DNA from: Branchiostoma lanceolatum
Taxonomy: Eukaryota > Chordata > Leptocardii > Amphioxiformes > Branchiostomatidae
Assembly (NCBI RefSeq): GCF_035083965.1
Contig: NC_089740.1
Span: 15,890,552 to 15,954,551, forward strand
Reading direction: 5' to 3'
Length of the DNA: 64,000 nucleotides
The notes under the pieces were generated by a model. That model searched no databases. It was not told where the DNA came from and was given only the letters and a program-made list of their open reading frames with translations. Positions within the stretch are counted from its first letter, which is position 1. Each line of letters opens with the position of its first letter. This document shows, in pieces, positions 1-13,118 of this stretch. The translations under genes were made by a program, and so were the position numbers.

Positions 1-1150
1 GCTGTTTAATTATATGGATGACATCTGTACGTGCATCAAGTTTTGACCATTCCCCAAAAAAGTTTCTACCTTAATGCAAATCGTGCAAAGCAGATAAAAG
101 ATGAGCAAAGATATGCCTTGAATTGCAAAAGGATTCGGAAACGGACACTAATGTCATAGAATGTCAAAGTCAAAGAAGAAGATGTGAAAAAAAAATGTCG
201 TATCCATTGTTTGATATAGTGTACCATTCCCTGTGTGTTAAGTCATTTGTTCCAGATCACATAAATTTTATAATGAAGACAATTTTTTATTTTTTTATTC
301 ACATGCTCGCATCAGTTTTGGGGTTCCCAGAGGATGTCACCATATGATGAAAACAACATGGCCTTACTGTAAAGACTAAAATGAAAGACGTTAGACTGTT
401 TCCTAACGTAGAGGTCATTTTGTAGAAATTATTTCTGGTCGCTCCCTCTTTTAATGGGTCTTTAATATTTCAGGCCATGCCAATAACATTTGCCTGTGCC
501 ATATGAATTGGGAGGTTCTTCCAAAATGTAGCAGTGCAGCGGCGCCGCCTATTAACAGTAATGTGAACTGCAACCTGGCAGCCACAAGGAAAGCCCCGCG
601 GCCCTGTCAGGTTTCTGATAGAGCAAGGAGGTTATGTCTATATAACCTCCTTGGATAGAGTAAATGCCACATATTTTCTCAACACTTGGAAGATACGTTC
701 GGGTGTACATTTAGACCTTTACACACAGGGCTAGGTATGTATTAGTAAGGTGAAAACTCTTCTCCAAAAATTAACTAAAAAAGTTGTTCAGTATCTATGA
801 ATAAGGCCAGTCCCACTTGTGACGATGTCAGTGGCGTTCCACTATTAGAGAATAATGAACTCGCTGCTTTGTAGCCCGCAGGCTTTCTTCCCAACTCGCA
901 TATTCTTTACTTCATCTTAATATATTCTATTTAATATCAGTGTAACGTCCACGCTTATGTATAGCAACAGTAGGGTCGATTGCATGTAGAGCCAAAGTAT
1001 TAAAGCACTTTAATCTAAATTCTAGTTTTAATCCCCAGTCAAGAGTGACACAGTACGTTGATTTGAAGCGTGCATGATCTAGTGATATTCCTCTGGGTTT
1101 TAGGCTAATTTTTCCCGCTTTAATAATTTCTGACACGAAGTTATCCCCCT
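1..1150. other. Upstream intergenic stretch, no gene supported
   Basis: AT-rich DNA with no convincing gene. A minus-strand open stretch (about 927-1136) has protein-like composition but no ATG start and no convincing splice sites; it may be a relic of a mobile element or an exon of a gene to the left. A perfect 12-bp hairpin stem lies at 624-635 / 642-653 with a 6-base loop. Confidence 0.4.
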
Positions 1151-1380
1151 CCCGGATAGGTCCTTACTGCTCACACACTACTACTTCTCGGCATTCCCTT
1201 GCATGGATCCCGCCAAATCCCCGTCCCAGCGGACCAATCAGCGGGCGCGCTGCGGGTCACGTGAGGAGAAGTTGACCTACGTGATCAGCAACCTTCGATG
1301 TTGGCCGTGTCCAGAATGGCGGAAACCTCGGCCCAGCGCGATTCTTTCTCGTTCCTGTCGTGAGCCAGCCGCGCCAGAGG
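1151..1380 (+). promoter_or_regulatory. Probable promoter and 5' UTR of the DDT-BCL9 gene
   Basis: This GC-rich stretch lies immediately before the first coding exon. It holds a CCAAT box (1234-1238, within GGACCAATCAGCGG) and a palindromic E-box TCACGTGA (1257-1264). There is no TATA box, which fits a broadly expressed gene. The transcription start cannot be placed from sequence. Confidence 0.5.
1316..1363 (+). CDS. Upstream ORF of 15 codons in the 5' leader
   Basis: An ATG in good context (AGAATGG) opens a 15-residue frame beginning MAETSAQRDS and stops at TGA 1361-1363, 17 bases before the proposed main ATG at 1381. It is out of frame with the main protein. If it lies in the mature leader it could reduce translation of the main frame; that is inference. 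Confidence 0.3.
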   Translation: MAETSAQRDSFSFLS

Positions 1381-4300
1381 ATGCCGAGGGCCCGCAAGAA
1401 TGCAGGTGAGCGTGCGGAGGCGGCGTGTGGGCGGGCGGGGTGGCGCTGCGGCCCGCCGAGCCGGGGAGGGGGAGGGGTGGAGGGAGGGAGGGTGCCATGT
1501 TGGTCAGCTCAGACGGCTGCATGCTTGCCTGGGATCGGCGCTGGGAGGGAGAAGCCGGCCTGTTTACGCGATCGCGACATGTGGGGGGTAAACAGGCCCT
1601 ACACGCTACAAACCACGCAAACATCGCGCCTCCAGCCGGCTATTAACGGCCTCAAACCCGCCGGAATCTCTGCCCAGATCGGCAGGGTGTGTAGCCCCGC
1701 CGCCTCTGTTTACTACAGCTTGAACCTTCTCTATAGATATGCAGACGCCCCCCTTCCCCATTCACACACGCACCCCTCCCCTTTTCATCTTTACACACAC
1801 TTCTCTTGCGCATTCACACACACACACACAGACCATGTAGGACTAGTAACACACTCCGTTCTGTTCACGATCCGCCTGAATGACAGTTTGCACGCTAACT
1901 GGTTTGTTTGTATATCTATGTGTGTATCTCTGATCTGATGGGAATTTTGGTTGTTTTGTTTTCATTTGAAGCAACTTTCTCCAACTGGAGTCTGCATTTT
2001 TCCACTCCTTCACATGGACAAGGAGGTTAGAGTCTCGAAATGAGCTGAACAATGTTGACATTGCAACCATGCAATTCAAATTAACTTTGTCTTTTTTTCA
2101 AGTATACATACAAGCACATGCCCCCCTCCCCCCAAGCTGTTTGTATTTATTGTTTACTTGTTTGGTTTTAGGGCTGCATCTGACTTTTAGTGAAACGTTG
2201 TTGTTCAGGTCGCGTGGAAGATTTCACGTTCATGATACTGTTTCCGTGGAACGTTTGCGGTGGTTGCATTTTCACGTTTTTCCTTCTTGATCTCTTCCCA
2301 CGAAGTCGTTACTCTGAGTATGTGTTGATGTAGGTTAGAGTCCAGGTAATGTGATACGCAAGGCAACAGTTACTCAAGCAACTGGATAAAATTTGGAAGA
2401 CATATCCAAATTTCATCTATTAGCATGAGTAACTGTTGTTACCTTGGATGCTTTGAATAGGTGTTTTTGAATGCTCCAGTACGGTACTATAGAATTGTTT
2501 AAACTGCGAAATAAAACCATTACATTTAATGTACACTGATAGTGATAGATACTGAGAGAAGGCATGTCGCTGCAGGGTTGTTAACACTTGAACCAAAGCA
2601 CGGAGGTGAACCCTAACTCCTATCCAGTAGTAAGGTGACTCTGAAACATGCTGGTTGATATCTCCTGAAATGTGGGAAATCCAAACTTCCCCTTGAAAGA
2701 AGATGAGATCACAAAAGTTGTATTGTGAGACTGAAGGTTCAGGTACTTGCAGAAAGTTTGAGCAAGTGAAATTTCTGGTAACTTACGTAGATAAAACATT
2801 GAAGGTAACAAATAGAAAAAGTAAACGGGTCTCAAGCTGTCATCTTGGCTGTTGGGCAGAGTTTGAGTTTATTCAGATCCACAATTGGCTACATTACAGC
2901 TACAGTTAGTGTTCGGTACACAGAAGTGGTCACCTGAGTCAACTCCTACCTTGGGAGCCCGACCTGCTAGGTCCCGACCTGCCTGGTCCCGACCTGCCTG
3001 GTCCCGACCTGCTAGGTCCCGACCTGCTAGGTCCCGACCTGCTTGGTCCCGACCTGCCTGGTCCCGACCTGCCTGGTCCCGACCTGCTAGGTCCCGACCT
3101 GCCTGGTCCCGACCTGCTTGGTCCCGACCTGCCTGGTCCCGACCTGCCTGGTCCCGACCTGCTTGGTCCCGACCTGCCTGGTCCCGACCTGCTTGGTCCC
3201 GACCTGCCTGGTCCCGACCTGCTAGGTCCCGACCTGCCTGGTCCCGACCTGCTAGGTCCCGACCTGCTAGGTCCCGACCTGCTAGGTCCCGACCTGCCTG
3301 GTCCCGACCTGCTTGGTCCCGGCCTGCTTGGTCCCGACCTGCTTGGTCCCGACCTGCTTGGTCCCGACCTGCCTGGTCCCGACCTGCTAGGTCCCGACCT
3401 GCCTGGTCCCGACCTGCTAGGTCCCGACCTGCTAGGTCCCGACCTGCTAGGTCCCGACCTGCCTGGTCCCGACCTGCTTGGTCCCGGCCTGCTTGGTCCC
3501 GACCTGCTTGGTCCCGGCCTGCTTGGTCCCGACCTGCTTGGTCCCGGCCTGCTTGGTCCCGACCTGCTTGGTCCCGACCTGCTTGGTCCCGGCCTGCTTG
3601 GTCCCGGCCCCGGCAGAGGATCTGTTCGGCAGCCAGGCAGGTCTTCCCGAGGTCCTAGACCCGAAACACACTGGGAAAATTTTCTGGATGTATATATATG
3701 GCCTCCGTCGGTCAGTATTCACCATGGTAAAATCCTAATTCACAACAGCCCTACAGCATTGACTATGGCTAAACAGCCCTATACGAGAATGGCAGTCTCT
3801 GCCACAAAAATCACATCTGTAAGCTGACTCAGTTCTGTTGCAAAGCTCTTTTCTGTGGATCCGCTTTTCTTCTGCGCTGTGCATCAGTCTGGCTTCTCCT
3901 GATTTGAGCTGTCTGGACAGTGTGCATCTCCACCTGGATGTATGACAACGACATAGTCTTTGACGTACGCCAACTTTTTTCCTGGGCGTTAATCGGCCCC
4001 ATGCATTGTACAACAGGCATTCTTACGGCCCGTACGAGACTCGCGGGGCCGAATCGCACCCAGGGAAAAGGCTACGTATGTCAGAGACGTACTTTGTTGT
4101 CGCACGCCCAGAAAATTTTCCCAATGTGTATCAGATCCTAGATTAGCATTAGTCGGGATATGTCCCCCATCTGTTTTTCTGGTATTTCTCTCTAGAAGGC
4201 AGAAGTCATACTTTTTTAAGAATTTGTTCCAATAATTATATAAAGAAGTTAGTTTTTGACAAACATTTAAGCATTACATGCATTAAGCAAGAAGTTAGTT

Positions 4301-7300
4301 TGATTGAATCTTTATTTATTCATAAGGCTGCCTACCGTAAATCCAGTTCATTTTTCAGCGGGTTTATTTATACTTAAATCATGCAGCTTAAAGTTAAATG
4401 TGTAGTCTATGAGCAGAGGTGGTATATTTCATGTAAACTGTCTCGTTTGATAACTGAGGTTCTGAAATCCGTTTTGCTCTGTAGTGTGAGAACAATGTCA
4501 GCTACTTTAATTTCAACTTTTGCTCTCAAGATGTTGATATGCCTCAGAAAACTAATGTTGTGTGGTGGTACATTCTTGTGGATAGATAAGGAATGTTCTT
4601 TTTTTCTAAGATTGAGGTTGAAGTGATCCTACAAATACAGTTTAACAATGTTAAATTAAAATGCACCAGGACACTGAAATCTTAAATTCAGGGACACCGA
4701 AATCTTAAATACAGGGACACCGAAATCTTTAATACAGGGACACTGAAATCTTTAATACAGGGACACCGAAATCTTAAATACAGGGACACCGAAATCTTAA
4801 ATACAGGGCTCCAAATTCTTCAAACACACCCAGTATTTCGAGCCCTGTAACATCATAGTATACTCATACAGATGTACATTGTAATACTGTACATACACAT
4901 ATACTAAACGCAGAACTAGAAGTACAATATTTACAACACATTCTTACATTAATCGTTCAAATTTGTATCACTCCGATACAAGACAAATTTCATGTCCCTT
5001 GCCAGCGTTCAACCAAAAGAAGGCTAGGCTAGGCAGGTTTTTGCAATGGTTGATCGGGTAAACAGAAACACAACTTTCATTTCCCTGGGCCTTTGACAAA
5101 CTTTGCTTGAAATTGTGGAACTTTTGCACATGTAACAATGTACAATAACATGGTTGACCCCTGTAACTTGTAAGGGCAATGAAAAGGAGTAGAATTTAGG
5201 AAATTTGGCATGAAAACGTCGAAAATGTTTTTCCCCATCTTTATGTAATAAGACCTTCTGGTTTCTTCAAGCGTGTTGGTTACCGTTAGGTTTGGTCAAA
5301 CCTTTTCTGGAATAACTAAGATTTCAACTGTTCATGGACAAAATGTCACACCCACATGGCGGGAAATGTCCAACATTACAAACACAAACATCTCACACAC
5401 AGCAAGCCCTGCGGGAGCCTGGGAGATCTATCTATCTATTTATTTTTATATAATGACTATCAGCACAGTTAGCCTGGTACCCAGACTGTTCAAGGCTGTA
5501 GTAACACGTGAACGTTCCCTTACAGAACCCGAGGTGCGGCAGGACCTGCGAGGAGCCTGGGAGCTAGTTGATCAGTACAGTTAGGCTGTTTAGTGCTGTA
5601 AAAACATGTGTTAGTCTGGTACCCAGACTGTTTAGGGCTGCAGTAACACACGTGCGTTCCCTTACAGAACCCGAGGTGCGGCAGGACCTGCGAGGAGCCT
5701 GGGAGCTAGTTGATCAGTACAGTTAGGCTGTTTAGTGCTGTAAAAACATGTGTTAGTCTGGTACCCAGACTGTTTAGGGCTGCAGTAACACACGTGTGTT
5801 CCCTTACAGAACCTGAGGTGCGGCAGGACCTGCGAGGAGCCTGGGAGCTAGTTGATCAGTACAGTTAGGCTGTTTAGTGCTGTAGAAACATGTGTTAGGC
5901 TGGTACCCAGACTGTTTAGGGCTGCAGTAACACACGTGTGTTCCCTTACAGAACCTGAGGTGCGGCAGGACCTGCGAGGAGCCTGGGAGCTAGTTGATCA
6001 GTACAGTTAGGCTGTTTAGTGCTGTAGAAACATGTGTTAGGCTGGTACCCAGACTGTTTAGGGCTGCAGTAACACGTGTGTGTTCCCTTACAGAACCTGA
6101 GGTGCGGCAGGACCTCCGCGGAGCCTGGGAGCTAGTCCAGGTCGCCCAGTTCCTCCGGCTGTTCAGATACAAGTTCGGATTTGCCGACATCAACACGCAG
6201 GTTTGTTTGTTGGTTTGTTTGTTTGTTTGTTTGTGTATGGCAGGTATTTTTGGTTCTGGTAACTTTGGAATTTTAGTGAGATTCTGAGCTACTGTAAATG
6301 CAGAAGTTCGCGGTGGTTTGATGTTTGCAGTTTTCGCGGCGACAGTTTCACCACGAACTTAAAACCACCACGAATATTTTTGTCCAACCTTATGGCTGCC
6401 GCAAACTTAAAACCACCGCGAACACTCCATTTTTGCCTTAGCGAGAAATGAAAACCACCAAACTTAAATAAATTTACAGTATGCTATTTTTCGATTACCT
6501 CAATAACTGTTGTACATGCCTACCCTGTGGACCCTGTCAACATAAAATGGCACATTCCATATGCACTGACTTGTTACAGGGAGAAAAAGGGATGATAGCC
6601 TTTAGTTTTACTGATATAAGAACAGGGTGTTCCTGCAGTTATGTTTTAATTGTGTTGTTAGCAGGGTTCACCTACATATGTAAGTGTTATTGTTAAGCAT
6701 TGATGTTATTAGGGGTGATGCTGATAGTCTTATACAGTAACTTGTTGTTTACAAACTGTTCACAGCTTTCTTTACTTTATCATGTTGTTTGCAATATCAT
6801 TGCTACCACCTACACATGTACTATTGAACCATCCTGAAATGTCACAGCATATCAATTCAGAGTTCTGGTTTAAAACCTGGTTACTCCACTCCTTCCCTTT
6901 AGTCACTGATAACAGACAGCGGATGCCGTCTGAAACGTCTGTTTCTGAATTCTATCCAGTTGCTTGAGTAACGGTCATATGGCATTGCTCACAATATTGG
7001 TAACGGTGTTGTTGACATTGTTGTTATTGTTGACATTGTTGTTATTGTTGTTCCAGCGGCTCGAGGCAGAGCTACGTCAGCGTGAAAGCGTCCCGATAGC
7101 GGACACACTCGCGCGACTGCTGCGATACCTCTTCACACGCACAGATATCAGGTGGGTCATAGGTCAGAGTTCATACTATACCTCTTCACGCCACGACATC
7201 AGGTGGGTCAAAGGTCAGAGCTCATGCGATTCTTTATCACATGCAACGATATCAGGTGAGAACATATGTAAGTCAGAGCTGCCCAGCTGATTATAGCGCT

Positions 7301-10300
7301 ATCGCGAACTCAACACCGCTGCAAACACCCCGTTTTCTCCTTACTGCAGACTAAATCACATGAACTTAGATATATTTACAGTGTCGTGAGATTGCAGAGG
7401 ACTTTAGAGGCTGTAAACAGTCATATTTGGACCTGTAGGCTGCAGATGTGGGTTTTATTAAACATGAAATTTCCATAAACACAGACATCAAGCAGATTAT
7501 GTCTGGCAGGGGATCATATGGGGGCCGTCACAAATGTTCATTTTCTCTCCCTTTAAGATGACAGTTTGTTATGCAACCTGCTTGGTTCTACCTATTATCT
7601 TGAAGTTAGCTTTTTGCAGTTACTAAGTTAGTGAAATTAATGGGTTAGTGAGAATTTTTGATTATTGATGTGATTTCTTAGAATTATTGCGAATGAGAGT
7701 TGCTATGTAACCAGTAGCATTATTCTAGTGTACATTTCGGCCAATCAGAAGGCTTATAGGAGTGCAGGTTTAACCAACCAGGGGGCCTGATACATGCAGT
7801 TTAACCAATGGGTGTCCTTGGAAGTTTAACCAATCAGGGGGCCTGATTTATCCAGGTTAACCAATGGGTGTGCTTGTTCCTCCAGGTTGGGCAGTTGGGA
7901 GGCTGATGTGAAGAGAGTTCTGTCGGAGACCGGCAGCCAATGGAAGCCCTTCGCTTCCGGGGCGCAATTCGCAGACATGGAGCCCTACCATCGGGTAGGT
8001 CCGCTGCACGGCTTATGTTGCTGTTGTTGTTGTTGAGTTTTATGTAGATCCACAATTAGCCTCATAAGAGGCTACTCTTCCTGTGGTCTTCACATTTATA
8101 TTTACACATTACAATTAAAATATACAAAGGTATACAAAGTGGCAGTAGGGCACAAAATTAACATAGTTACAGTCCAGTACTTTACTGATTGTTGGCCATT
8201 GTTGTTATTGTCACTGACAAGCCGTGCCATGATGTGGTTTTCTTAGCAAACTAATATTAATTAGAGGTTGACCTCATGCTGATGAGCTGGTCCCCAGTTT
8301 TAATCATCAGTCTGGCAGGCAAATTAATGTCGGTAAGAAGGGACATGGCACTGCTGAGCCAGTCCACCTTGTAATTTATTCATTACAGACATGGGAAATA
8401 AAACAATGTCGTTAAAAAGTGACATGGTACTGCCAAGCCGTTCCCCGGATGTAACATATTCATTACAAATGTAGTCTCGGTTCCTGGCAAACTGATACTG
8501 ATAAGCAGCTGACATGGCACTGCCGAGTCGGTCCCCTTGTGATATATATTCATGGAAAAGTCTGAGACGGGAAATGAAACTGCTGACATCAGCGCAGCGC
8601 CGAGTCTACAGCTCACGGCAGGCACAGGGTTACAGCCCTCCGGCAGCCGATATCGCTGCGTATCTCTGATATTTCTGCGTATGGGACAGGTTTCTGGGTA
8701 AGAATGGTATTTCTGCGTATGGGGCAAGTTTCTGGGTTTGAGTGATATTTCTGTGTATGGGACAAGTTTCTGGGTATGAGTGATATTTCTGCGTATGCGA
8801 GAAGTTTCCAGGTACGTATAGATACGAAAGATATTTCTGCGTATGGAACTAGTTTCTGGGTATGACAGATATTTCTGTGTATGGAACAGGCTTTTTGGGT
8901 TTGAGAGATATTTCAGCATTGACAGACATTTCAGGGTACAGGACACATTCTTTAGTATAAGAGACAGATTCAGTATGATAGTGTTTATCAGTATGACAGT
9001 AGCACAGTTCCAGTGTGATAACAGCACGTGTTGTTTTGTGCAGCTGGTGTTCCTGAAGGGTGTGTAGAACAGTATGACAGTAGGACAGTTCCAGTGTGAT
9101 AACAGGACGTGTTGTTTTATGCAGCTGGTGTTCCTGAAGGGTGTGTAGAACAGTATGACAGTAGGACAGTTCCAGTGTGATAACAGCACATGTTGTTTTG
9201 TGCAGCTGGTGTTCCTGAAGGGCGTTGCGGACCACGTGTTCGAGGAGAAGGTCGAGGAGTTGTCGGAGTATCTGGATGACACGTACGACCCAGAAGACAT
9301 GGTGAGCACTTTCACTTGTTCCTCAAGACGTGGTGAGCACTTTCACTTGTTCCTCAAGACATGGTGAGGACTGACCGTTGTTTGTAGAGTTGTTAAGACT
9401 GCAGTATGTGCAGTAATCACATGTTGTTATTTACCTGTTGTTATTTACCTGTTGTTGTTACTGACCTGTTATTGTTGTCTGCCCGCCCAGCGAGCCGTTC
9501 CCATTGGCCAGGACAGTCTGAAGAACACCTACTGGTACTTTGATGGTGAGTCCTCCTGGAGTCGAGCTTGTAGATGACTTACTAGGAGATTAAGACTTGG
9601 TGCTTCTAGGATGGTGGCATGTTTTATCTGGGCAACATTGTAGCACCTCCAAGTAGAAAACATACATTTTAGTGTGCATGCACAACAGCTTTCATTTTTA
9701 TTAGGTTATTTTAGTGCAATCTACAATTCTATGCAAAGTACCCTGATGTTCTGTAGTCTTACTTTGTCCTATCAAGGTCATCTAAATGTTAAACTCTGTC
9801 CCCTTTAGGTCATGTGCAACCTAAATTTTGACCTCTGACCCCTATAGCCCATTTGTACATACCTGCTCTGTAACCTAAGAGATAACTCACACATCAAGGA
9901 AACAATAAAGAAGGCCAATAGGGTAGCAGCTGCATGTAAATCTACACTATACCATCATGACAACTTCAACCGGTTCGAGTATGGAGACACGTTATGGAAA
10001 AGTATAATCACACCGAGTATTAATTACGGATGTGCTACATGGGCCCCCTCTTCACTAAATGACACTAGAAAAATACAAAGTATACAATATCAGTTCGGGA
10101 AGTTCCTTTTCAAGGCCCCAAATGGAACATCTAAAACGGCCATTATGGGAGAGCTAGGATGGCTTCCAATAAACAAACTACAGGACAAGTTAAGACTCAA
10201 ATTTTATGATAGGATACTCAGGATGGAAAACCATAGATGGCCAAAAATGATCCTTGCACAAATATTTGAATTAAGCAGACTAGGTAAGAAGATCCCTTGG

Positions 10301-13118
10301 AACTGGACGATCTACATGAAGAAACTGCTTACATCCATTGGCCTAGACCATATATGGTGCAATATTTCCCCTATTAATATGCATTGGGTGAAGTCCGCGT
10401 TAGATATACACAATTACACTTGCAGAGAGGAATTTAAAAATGACACTAAGCTACTTAAGTCCCCACTTACCGACCTGAAATATAACTCTAAATTCGAAAA
10501 CTATCTGAAAGACTACTCACGCCCAGAATCATGTACACTAAAATTCAAGGCCAGGGCTAATGTCTTAGAATTAGAAGGGAGGAAACTAAGCTGGAAAAAC
10601 TATAAAGGGGATGGTAAATGTAAAATATGCAACACGGGGGAAACTGAAACCATTGATCATTTCATACTAACTTGTCCGGGTTATCTTAAAGAAAGAACAG
10701 AAATGCTGTTACGTATGGAGAAGGATCTGTCCCGAAGTGGAGAAATGGAACCCTGGTATATGTTCATGAGCGGGAGCGCTAAAACCAAGCTGACATTCCT
10801 TCTAGGCTATGAAGGCCCCTCTGAAATAAAGATCGACACATACATTAAGACTTATCTGTGTAAGGCTTGGAAGATACGAAACTCGTAGGTAGCCCCATCA
10901 ACGACAATCACTCTGTATCATGACCGGGACCTTTTCCTTCCTCTCCGACACCATACAGCTCTCACAAATTACTTTTTATGTTATGATTTACATGACTTAA
11001 TATGCTTTATCTATAGCTAAGCGACATTATGTTCTGATCAAGACGTTAAGTTCTGTTCTATACGCTTTAATTTGCTTACATTATGTCCCGTTCAAGAATT
11101 TAAGTTCTGTCTTATACGACTTATTTTGCCTACGTTATGTTTTTGTCCTAGACCTTAAGCTCTGTTCTATACGACTTAATTTGCTTACATTATGTTTGAG
11201 TTCAAGGCTTTAAGTTTTGTTCTATACGACCTAATTTGCTTACAATATGTTTTGTTCAAGACCTTAAGTTCTATCTATATGACTTAATCTGCCTACTTTA
11301 TGTTTTGTTCAAGACTTTAAGTTTTATTTTGTACGACTTAATTCACCTACATTATGTTTTGTTCGAGACTTTATGTTTTGTTTACACGACTTAATTCGCC
11401 TACTATCTTAAATCAAGCGACAGCATGTTCTTATACACGACCTTCTGTTATGACATATACGGATATATCATTATCACCATTACTATGCTATTGTTATTAT
11501 GTATTGTTGTATTTATAATTGTCCATACTTGATTTGATTTGATTTGTAACGCACACGTGACAGGAAGCGTTGTGCCACCGATTTTAAGGTGAAATAAAGT
11601 TCAAAGTTCAAAGTTCAACCTGAGGGGGGAAGTTGGGGAAGGTCGTATCTAGGTCACCAAATGGCAGCCGCCCAGACCCTTAAGACAGGATGAGCATTGT
11701 TCCCCCCAGACCTGAGATTGTACAAGGAGACGGTCAGGAGGAAGGGGGGGAAGTTGGAGTGTGTCTGCAGCCCCCCCTCATGCTGCAGCACCCCCCCCCC
11801 CAAACCTCACCCCTCATGTGTAATAAGTGACCATTGTTCCCCCCAGACCTGAGACTGTACAAGGAGACAGTTGGGAGGAAGGGGGAGAAGTGGGAGTGTG
11901 TCTGCAGCAGTCTTAAGGAGTGGACTTCCTTCGTGAAGAAGTTCCGCAAGTCGTCGCACCCGCAGGAGAAGGAGCTGTACGAGTTTCTGCACGGCCAGCT
12001 GCTACCTCTGATCCTGGGGCCGCTACAGACCCTGGAGGGGATCTCTCAGGTAACACCCCCCCTCTAACTACCCCCCTCTAACTACCCCCCTACACACACA
12101 CAGGTAACCCCCCTCCAGCTGTTACCTCTGAATAGTCTGATCCTGGGGCCGCTACAGACCCTGGAGGGGATCTCTCAGGTAACACCCCCGTCTAACTACC
12201 ACCCTCTGGTAAAACCCCCCTCCCCCCTCCCCCCCTCTCAGGTAACAACACCCTTTAACCCTTTAACCTATCCCCCTTCAGGTAACCCCCCTCTAACTAC
12301 CCCCATATTTACTATGTACAATAGTTGTTGCCAAGTTCTTCTTTATGTCGTAGCAAAGTCAGCATCTTAAAGATTGGGTTAAGATTGTTGTTCCTCCTTA
12401 GGGTATAAGAGTGAAAGTTAAGATTGTTGTTCCTCCTTAAGGAATAAGAATGAGAGTTAAGATTGTTGTTCCTCCTTAAGGAATAAGAATGAGAGTTATG
12501 ATTGTTGTTCCTCCTTAAGAAGTAAGAATGAGAGTTAAAATTCTTGTTCCTTAAGGAGAGAGGATGAGGGGTAAGGAGGGAGGATAAGAGTTAAGATTGT
12601 TCCTTAAGGAGTGAGGATGAGGTTTAAAATTGTTGTTCTCTCCCAGGATGCTGACAGGAAGAGGTTTGAGACGGCTGAGTTCTTAAGGAGGGAGGATGAG
12701 GGTTAAGATAGTTCCTTAAGGAGGGAGGATATAAGAGTTAAGATTGTTCCTTAAGGAGTGAGGATAAAAGTAAAGATGGTTGTTCTCCCCCAGGATGCTG
12801 ACAGGAGGAGGTTTGAGACGGCCGAGTTCTTAAGGAGGGAGGATGAGGGTTAAGATTGTTCCTTAAGGAGGGAGTATGAGGGTTAAGATTGTTCCTTAAG
12901 GAGAGAGGATAAAAGTTGAGATCGTTGTTCTTCCCCAGGATGCTGACAGGAGGAGGTTCGAGACGGCCGAGTTCTTAAGGAGGGAGGATGAGGAGGTGAA
13001 CCAGGTCGTGCGACCTTCCCGCTACGACGGCAACAACATCACCCGACGCCGAGGGCCCCTGGCAGTTCCGAGCAGTACTGCAACCTCCGCCGCCTCAGTT
13101 GCCCCACCAGAAAATGCG
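1381..13118 (+). CDS. Exons 1-8 of the fusion gene: DDT/WHIM, CECR2-like part
   Basis: Exon 2 encodes WELVQVAQFLRLFRYKFGF, matching the start of CECR2's DDT region. Exon 3 continues with RLEAELRQRE and LLRYLF. Exons 4-6 give a WHIM-like stretch, including FLKGVADHVFEEKVEELSEY and the PIGQDSLKNTYWYFD motif, which corresponds to the 'G-x-YWYF' motif of CECR2 and RSF1. Exon 7 encodes LRLYKE, then a Trp-rich block (KWECVCSSLKEW) and ELYEFL, again in CECR2 order. Exon 8 (60 codons) is basic and acidic (RRRFETAEFLRREDEE); I cannot assign it to either parent. The family binds ISWI ATPases. Exon 8 starts and ends in phase 0. Reading on past its donor gives about 16 more codons before a stop, so a short DDT-only form is possible. 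Confidence 0.7.

Noticed and set aside
927-1136. Minus-strand 69-codon frame divergent from the BCL9-type gene
   Set aside because: No ATG, no convincing acceptor, no recognised family; kept only as a note.
2885-3658. 257-codon RPAWS-repeat protein
   Set aside because: A 15-bp minisatellite inside intron 1; no independent start context or homology.
10145-10888. A 247-residue independent gene in intron 6
   Set aside because: Its tail motif and 3' repeats mark it as the end of a LINE ORF, and the frame extends upstream of the ATG.
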